Positions 27,545-32,514 of a DNA stretch of 32,514 nt are shown one piece after another. A model generated the notes under the pieces. That model was not told where the DNA came from, ran no database searches, and saw only the letters and a program-made list of their open reading frames with translations. The DNA is taken from assembly GCA_026387435.1 (NCBI GenBank), contig JAPLLS010000113.1:1-32514 (forward strand), read 5' to 3'. Both the position numbers and the translations under genes were made by a program. Positions within the stretch are counted from its first letter, which is position 1; every line of letters begins with the position of its first letter. The DNA comes from Candidatus Omnitrophota bacterium (lineage in GTDB: Bacteria; Omnitrophota; Gorgyraeia; Gygaellales; Profunditerraquicolaceae).

Positions 27545-28676
27545 AGGGGGTGGATAGCCTTGCGCCAAGTTCGGGGTTTTCCAGTAAGCTGCCGTAGTGA
27601 AAAATCACGCAAGCCCGGCATTTCTCTTTCTCACAGGCGTTGAATTGTTTCTTGAAGTTTTCCGGAGAGCGGAGGAATTTATAGGCGCCTACCGCGATAG
27701 AAAGTTTTTTAAGATCATTAGTTTTAGCTTTAGCTTCAAGGATATCTTTGTCGAACTCAGAGTTTTGCGCGGAATAGGACATCAGGGTCACAAAATCTAC
27801 CAGCCCGCTGTTTAACCACGAAGGCCAATCCTGGAAAGCTTCATAGTAAGCGCGGACAAAGGGCGCGCAAGCTGTGGCTGATACCTGGATGTCCGGCCTG
27901 ATCTGCCGGGTTTTCTTGACCAGAAGTTCCAGCAGTTCAGTGACCTGCCGGCGTTTCCAATCCTGCCAAAGCGGATTTTTTTCCTGAAATTTTTCGCAGC
28001 CGGTAGAATCTTTAAACCGCTGGAGGTTGATTTTTGTGTAGCCGTAGAAGGGGTTTTTGTCCGGATAGCGGATATAATCGAATTGCACCCCGTCGAGTTG
28101 GGGGTATCCCTGCAATAGATCTTCGACCATGGCAAGTATTTCCTGCCTGACCCGCGGATCTCCGGGTTCCAGAAAATACTGGTTGTCGATCTTGTAATCT
28201 TCGAGTTTTTGTTTCTCCTGGGTATTCCTGGTGAGGATCTCCGGCCCGTATTTTTTCAGGAGCAATGCTTCCTGGTTATTGCTCAGGCTGAGGATGTTCA
28301 GCCAGGCGTGCACCTGGATCCCGGCGCTATGAGCCCGGCGGATAAGAAGGGCAAAGGGGTCATGGGAGAGGTTCTTCGGCCCGGCTTCATAGGGCGACTG
28401 ATCCGCATTTTGCGAGGCAAACCAGGATTGATTGGCGCGATAAACCTGGATAAAAAGAACGCCGACCCCGGTTTTTTGGGCAGTGTCGATCAGCTTGTCG
28501 ATCGCAGCGCTGCTGGAAAGTACCGGCTGGTCCTGGATCACCGTGACAAAAAGCTGCCGCTGCGGTTTTTCAGCGGCTGTTCCCCAAGCGGGATAAAACA
28601 TGATCAGCGCGCAGATAATACCCGCGGCAATGATCAGCGATAATTTATTCCTAGAAATCGACGAATAGAGTTTCAT
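27501..28676 (-). CDS. GHL10-like (glycosyl-hydrolase-like family 10) secreted/anchored protein
   Basis: Internal start MKLYSSISRNKLSLIIAAGIICALIMFYPAWGTAA (signal). VGVLFIQVYRANQSWFAS, AGIQVHAWLNILSLS, YPQLDGVQFDYIRYP, VDFVTLMSYS. The ORF-track start at 28718 is less likely. Confidence 0.85.
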   Translation of the reverse strand: MKLYSSISRNKLSLIIAAGIICALIMFYPAWGTAAEKPQRQLFVTVIQDQPVLSSSAAIDKLIDTAQKTGVGVLFIQVYRANQSWFASQNADQSPYEAGPKNLSHDPFALLIRRAHSAGIQVHAWLNILSLSNNQEALLLKKYGPEILTRNTQEKQKLEDYKIDNQYFLEPGDPRVRQEILAMVEDLLQGYPQLDGVQFDYIRYPDKNPFYGYTKINLQRFKDSTGCEKFQEKNPLWQDWKRRQVTELLELLVKKTRQIRPDIQVSATACAPFVRAYYEAFQDWPSWLNSGLVDFVTLMSYSAQNSEFDKDILEAKAKTNDLKKLSIAVGAYKFLRSPENFKKQFNACEKEKCRACVIFHYGSLLENPELGARLSTPSIPHTPQKARRDSL

Positions 28677-28778
28677 GGTTTTATGGCCTATTATATTGGG
28701 AATGAAAACCTTTTGCAATAGTTATTCTCCCCTGGGAAAAGAGCAGTTTTTTCCGTTCAGCCATTTTGGCTATTTTGC

Positions 28779-28806
28779 TTGACTTGAAAGTCATTTATTG
28801 TAAAAT
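28779..28806 (+). promoter_or_regulatory. Predicted sigma-70-type promoter for the split tRNA-Asn
   Basis: TTGACT (28779-28784), 16-nt spacer, TAAAAT (28801-28806), about 10 nt upstream of the tRNA 5' end. Confidence 0.65.
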
Positions 28807-28816
28807 AATACCCTAT

Positions 28817-29081
28817 TCCCCCTTAGCTCAGCTGGTAGAGCGAGTGGCTGTCAAAGGCAGCTCCCGCGGGAAACCGCGGCTGGAACTGCGGGCTAATTCA
28901 GGGAAGTCCCATTGGGATAATCCTGAGCTAAATTCACGATACTTTCGTGATAAATGTGCAGAGACTATATACCCGCCTCCTACAGCGAAAGCTACGGAGA
29001 AGAGATAGTCCGAACCCGGAAGCAATTTCGGGAAAATTCGTAACCACCAGGTCCTAGGTTCGAGTCCTAGAGGGGGAGCCA
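28817..29081 (+). tRNA. tRNA-Asn(GUU), interrupted by a group I intron in the anticodon; exons 28817-28851 and 29041-29081
   Basis: Joined exons: TCCCCCTTAGCTCAGCTGGTAGAGCGAGTGGCTGT + TAACCACCAGGTCCTAGGTTCGAGTCCTAGAGGGGGAGCCA = 76 nt. Perfect 7-bp acceptor, 4-bp D stem, T arm CTAGG-TTCGAGT-CCTAG, discriminator G and encoded CCA. Anticodon loop CTGTTAA; one A27-C43 mismatch at the base of the anticodon stem. Confidence 0.93.
28852..29040 (+). ncRNA. Group I self-splicing intron (189 nt, no ORF) within tRNA-Asn
   Basis: P1: exon GCTGU (28847-28851) pairs with IGS GCAGC (28857-28861), with a U.G pair at the 5' splice site. P2 CCGCGG/CCGCGG. P3 GCGGG (28888-28892)/CCCGC (28972-28976). P4 TCAGG (28898-28902)/CCTGA (28922-28926). 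P5 CCC/GGG. P6 CACGA/TCGTG. R element GTGCAGAGACTATA and S element AAGAGATAGTCC form P7 (GACTA/TAGTC). P8 CTCC..GGAG. P9 CCCG/CGGG. Terminal omega-G at 29040. Confidence 0.93.
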
Positions 29082-29089
29082 TATTTTTA

Positions 29090-29124
29090 ATAGCCTTACT
29101 CATATGAGTAAGGCTATTTTTTTT
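29090..29124 (+). terminator. Rho-independent terminator of the split tRNA
   Basis: Perfect palindrome ATAGCCTTACTCAT/ATGAGTAAGGCTAT (29090-29117) followed by a T run (to 29124). Confidence 0.88.
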
Positions 29125-29191
29125 GCAGCAGAAACTGTTGCAGATTGGTTTTGTTCGGGTTAGAATGATCTTAATGAAAAAGGGAGGGGTA

Positions 29192-29461
29192 ATGGCTCAA
29201 TATTGGTTTAAACCAAAATGCTGCGGGTGGGGGATTGGTTGGCCTGTATCCTGGCAGGGATGGATTTCCCTGTTATTTCTTTTTATCTTTGTTGGTCTTG
29301 CAGCTTTTGTAGATGGCATTTTTGAAAGGACAGCAAAAGCCGTAATGATAAAAGAGAATTTTAGATTTTTATTGGACGTTATTATTTTGGCATCCTTATT
29401 TTGTGTAGTAGTTCAGGACAAGATCGAAGGCGGACTGAAGTGGCGTTGGTCTAAGAGGTAA
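29192..29461 (+). CDS. Hypothetical small membrane protein
   Basis: RBS GGGAGGGG then ATG at 29192; two hydrophobic segments; an in-frame upstream start (29123) overlaps the terminator region and is less likely. Confidence 0.6.
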   Translation: MAQYWFKPKCCGWGIGWPVSWQGWISLLFLFIFVGLAAFVDGIFERTAKAVMIKENFRFLLDVIILASLFCVVVQDKIEGGLKWRWSKR

Positions 29462-29484
29462 TTCCCAGGAGCGGAAGGAGAGAT

Positions 29485-30627
29485 ATGAATTTATTTTTAG
29501 CCCCTATAATCGTTATTTTTTTTGTTGTTATGGTCGTGGCCGTTATTTTTGTTACGACGCGATCCCCGAATTCAATGAAAAAAAAGATAAAAGAGCTGGG
29601 GGGAGATGTCAACAAAAAAGGGGCAGGTGTTTTAATTGTTGGCGGAAAGACTTTGACCATAGAATATTTCCCGGGCTCCCGTAATAGCAGCCCGTGGTTT
29701 AAAATATCTACATCCGGGACATTTGGATCCGGCCTTTTAATCCGATGGGAAACCTCAAGGGATAAATTCTATAAAAAGATCGGATTGAATCAGGAAGTCC
29801 AGGTATCGGATAAAGCAGTCGATGAACGGTTATTTTTTGAGTGCGATACGCCCGAGTTTACAAAGCAAATATTTCTTAACCCTGATGTTAAGCCTTTGGT
29901 TTTAAAAATTCTCAGCAGTTTTAGTTCAATTGAGATTACCGAAAAAACCTGCACCTTTACAAGGTCTCCAAGCGAGCCCTTTAATGAAATAAGCAATGAA
30001 GTTATTATGGACTCAGCGCGTAAGTTATTAGCTTTTGTTGAGTCTATTCCTCGGTCTGATTTAGGCTATCATCCCGAGGTGTCCGTTTTTAAAACATGGA
30101 AAGCCGCGTTGTATTTTATCGGCTACGGTATATTGGTTTGCGGCGTAGTTTCTTTTTTCTGGGCTGATTTCTCGTTCAGGGTTGTTGATTCTCTGAAGCT
30201 CGGGTTATCGTCAATAGGCGTAAACGCCGTTATATTCTCGGCAGGGTCTTATTTTGCTTTCCGGAGGATCAAAGGTTTCTCGACATCCTCAAAGGTATTT
30301 ATTCATTTTCTTTTTACTTTCGGCATAGGAATACTGCTATTAGGCCGTTATGGTTTTGCTGTCGCAAACGGTATTTTTGATAAAACGCCGGCCCAAAAAT
30401 TCGAACAAGTCGTTATGGATAAATATACGACAACTCACAAAAGCTCGACGACATATCATGTTGTTGTGGCGCCTTGGCGGTTAGCGATCCGGCCCTGGGG
30501 GTTTACGGTAGGTCGAGCAGAGTACCTCGGGATAGTCCCCGGCAAAACTTATTATAGGATAGTTACAAAACCGGGGCAGTTTGGATATGAATGGGTTGTT
30601 TCCGAGAGTTTAATAACAACCTATTAG
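29485..30627 (+). CDS. Hypothetical membrane protein
   Basis: RBS GGAAGGAGAG; N-terminal TM and a central block of three to four TM segments; no recognised family. Confidence 0.7.
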   Translation: MNLFLAPIIVIFFVVMVVAVIFVTTRSPNSMKKKIKELGGDVNKKGAGVLIVGGKTLTIEYFPGSRNSSPWFKISTSGTFGSGLLIRWETSRDKFYKKIGLNQEVQVSDKAVDERLFFECDTPEFTKQIFLNPDVKPLVLKILSSFSSIEITEKTCTFTRSPSEPFNEISNEVIMDSARKLLAFVESIPRSDLGYHPEVSVFKTWKAALYFIGYGILVCGVVSFFWADFSFRVVDSLKLGLSSIGVNAVIFSAGSYFAFRRIKGFSTSSKVFIHFLFTFGIGILLLGRYGFAVANGIFDKTPAQKFEQVVMDKYTTTHKSSTTYHVVVAPWRLAIRPWGFTVGRAEYLGIVPGKTYYRIVTKPGQFGYEWVVSESLITTY

Positions 30628-30638
30628 AAAGAGGTTTT

Positions 30639-32514
30639 ATGACATTGATCAGTTTACAGGAGATCAGTTTAAAGTTCAGCGGCCCGCTTATTTTTGATCG
30701 CTTAAACCTGCAATTGGAGCCGGGCGAACGGGTGGCTTTGCTGGGCCGTAACGGCGCGGGAAAGTCTACCATGATGAAGGTGATGGCCAATGAGCTTGCG
30801 CCTGATGCTGGTTCAGTGGTTCTGCAAAAAGGCATCAAGATCGCGCACCTGCCTCAGGAAGTTCCGATCGAGATGAAGGGGTATGTTTATGATATTGTCC
30901 TTTCCGGACTGGGAGAGCGGGCTGATCTTTTAAGCCAGTACCATCAGCTTACCCATCGCCTGCATACCGAGCATACCAAGGAATTGCTCAGTCAGCTGGA
31001 TAGCGTTCAGGCGGAGCTGGACCGCACCGCAAGCTGGGATGTGAATAACCAGGTTGAATATGTCATTGCCCAGATGAAGCTGGATCCGGACAGTGATTTT
31101 CAGTGTCTTTCCGGCGGCCAGAAGCGCCGGGTGCTTTTAGCCAAAGAGCTGGTGTCCAAGCCGGAAGTATTATTATTGGATGAGCCGACCAATCACCTGG
31201 ATATCGATTCTATCAATTGGCTGGAAGGATTTCTGGTTAATTACCCGGGTACGGTATTTTTTGTCACTCATGACCGGATGTTTATGCAGCATCTGGCGAC
31301 TAGGATAATCGAGCTTGACCGGGGCCGGCTCTTCAGCTGGTCCTGCGATTACAAAACTTTCTTGGAGCGTAAACAGGCGGCCCTGGATGTTGAAGGAGCG
31401 GAGTGGGATCATTTTGATAAAAAGCTGGCCGAGGAAGAGGCGTGGATCCGCCAGGGGGTCAAGGCCAGGCGCTGCCGTAATGAAGGACGGGTCAAGGCCC
31501 TGGAGCGCTTAAGGGAAGAGAAGAAGACCCAGCGTAAAGAAGAAGGGCTGGTGCGTATGCGCGCGCAAAAATCAATACTTTCCGGTCACAAGGTGATCAA
31601 GGCGTTCCAGCTGTATTTCAGTTACGGTGACAAATGCCTGATCCGCGATTTTACCGCCAATATCATGCGCCAGGATAAGATCGGGGTGATCGGCCCCAAT
31701 GGCAGCGGCAAGACCACGCTTTTACGTATTCTGCTGGGTCAGCTTGCCCCTCAGAGAGGAAAAGTTACCCTCGGCACTAATCTGGAGATCGCTTATTACG
31801 ACCAGCTGCGAGAACAGTTGGATGAAGAAAAGACCGTGGCTGAGAATGTCAATGGCGCGAGCGACACTATAATCATTAACGGTAAACCCAAGAATATCCT
31901 GGGATATCTGCAGGAGTTTCTTTTTGCCCCGGACCGCAGCCGCACTCCGGTCAAGGTACTCTCCGGAGGGGAGCGTAACCGCCTGTTTCTCGCCCGGCTC
32001 TTTTCCCGGCCGTCAAATGTGCTGGTGATGGACGAGCCGACCAATGACCTGGATATCGAGACCCTGGAACTTTTGGAGGAATTGCTCCTGGAGTATCCCG
32101 GAACTTTACTTTTAGTCAGCCATGACCGGACATTCCTGAATAACGTAGTTACTTCGACCATTGCCCTGGAAGGCAACGGGGCGGTCAATGAATACGCCGG
32201 AGGGTATGATGACTGGTTAAGCCAGCGCCAACCCGCGGCAGCCGAACCGCCTAAGATCAAGATCAAAAGAACGCCGGTAAAAAAAGCCAAGCCGATCATT
32301 GTGCGCAAGCTGACTTTTAATGAGCAGCAAGAATTAGACGGGCTTCCTTTAAAGATAGAAAAACTTGAAGAGGAGCAGAACGCGCTTTATACTCTATTCG
32401 CGGATCTTAACTTTTACCAGCGCAGCCCGGAAGAGATCGCCAAAGCCAAGGCCAGGTCCGAAGAGATTTCCGGAGAGTTGGAAAAAGCCAACCAGCGCTG
32501 GGAATACCTGGAAA
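30639..32514 (+). CDS. ABC-F family ATP-binding protein (Uup-like), 3' partial
   Basis: Manual translation from ATG 30639: two ABC domains (LLGRNGAGKSTMMK, LSGGQKRRVLLAKEL, LLLDEPTNHLDIDSI; IGPNGSGKTTLLR, LSGGERNRLFLARLF, MDEPTNDLDIETLELLEELLLEYPGTLLLVSHDRTFL). Uup-like YAGGYDDWL; open at window end. Not in ORF track. Confidence 0.93.
   Translation, partial: MTLISLQEISLKFSGPLIFDRLNLQLEPGERVALLGRNGAGKSTMMKVMANELAPDAGSVVLQKGIKIAHLPQEVPIEMKGYVYDIVLSGLGERADLLSQYHQLTHRLHTEHTKELLSQLDSVQAELDRTASWDVNNQVEYVIAQMKLDPDSDFQCLSGGQKRRVLLAKELVSKPEVLLLDEPTNHLDIDSINWLEGFLVNYPGTVFFVTHDRMFMQHLATRIIELDRGRLFSWSCDYKTFLERKQAALDVEGAEWDHFDKKLAEEEAWIRQGVKARRCRNEGRVKALERLREEKKTQRKEEGLVRMRAQKSILSGHKVIKAFQLYFSYGDKCLIRDFTANIMRQDKIGVIGPNGSGKTTLLRILLGQLAPQRGKVTLGTNLEIAYYDQLREQLDEEKTVAENVNGASDTIIINGKPKNILGYLQEFLFAPDRSRTPVKVLSGGERNRLFLARLFSRPSNVLVMDEPTNDLDIETLELLEELLLEYPGTLLLVSHDRTFLNNVVTSTIALEGNGAVNEYAGGYDDWLSQRQPAAAEPPKIKIKRTPVKKAKPIIVRKLTFNEQQELDGLPLKIEKLEEEQNALYTLFADLNFYQRSPEEIAKAKARSEEISGELEKANQRWEYLE

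Noticed and set aside
28817-28860. Naive reading of the tRNA 5' half as tRNA-Asp(GUC)
   Set aside because: Continuing into CAAAGG destroys the anticodon stem. Removing 28852-29040 restores a standard 76-nt tRNA with a CTGTTAA loop, i.e. Asn(GUU).
28766-29103. ORFs 28766-29008 (+) and 28828-29103 (-)
   Set aside because: Both run across the tRNA exons and the structured group I intron; no RBS or protein-like conservation expected. Treated as spurious.
1-32514. CRISPR arrays, intact transposases, prophage or toxin-antitoxin modules
   Set aside because: No regularly spaced repeats, transposase/integrase motifs, phage structural genes or convincing TA pairs were seen.

Overview
The window is an ordinary-looking bacterial chromosomal segment. 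Domain content is loosely reminiscent of Omnitrophota-type genomes, but this is a low-confidence inference with no marker checked. Main contents, left to right: (1) a CapD/FlaA1-type nucleotide-sugar dehydratase fused to a C-terminal response-regulator receiver domain, with its stop codon overlapping the start of rpoN; (2) a GAF-HD-GYP protein; (3) a 40-aa desulforedoxin-like ORF missed by the ORF track, followed by rubrerythrin; (4) ferredoxin-nitroreductase, alpha-glucan phosphorylase, a flippase, a GH1 enzyme, a GYF_2 protein and YajQ; (5) an extended arsenic-resistance-like operon (about 14.85-22.28 kb): a palindromic ArsR operator, arsR, permease, CDF transporter, an internally deleted and frameshifted arsM, a small thioredoxin, a DGC protein, ArsF-like and ArsG-like genes, ACR3, and a translationally coupled B12-binding-type radical SAM gene; (6) CpaF ATPase, GT2, a membrane protein and a GHL10-like protein; (7) a tRNA-Asn(GUU) interrupted in the anticodon (between positions 35 and 36) by a compact, ORF-less 189-nt group I intron; (8) an ABC-F (Uup-like) gene running off the 3' end. 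The strongest unusual items are the intron-split tRNA-Asn, the ars operon with its deleted arsM and coupled radical SAM gene, and the CapD-REC fusion.
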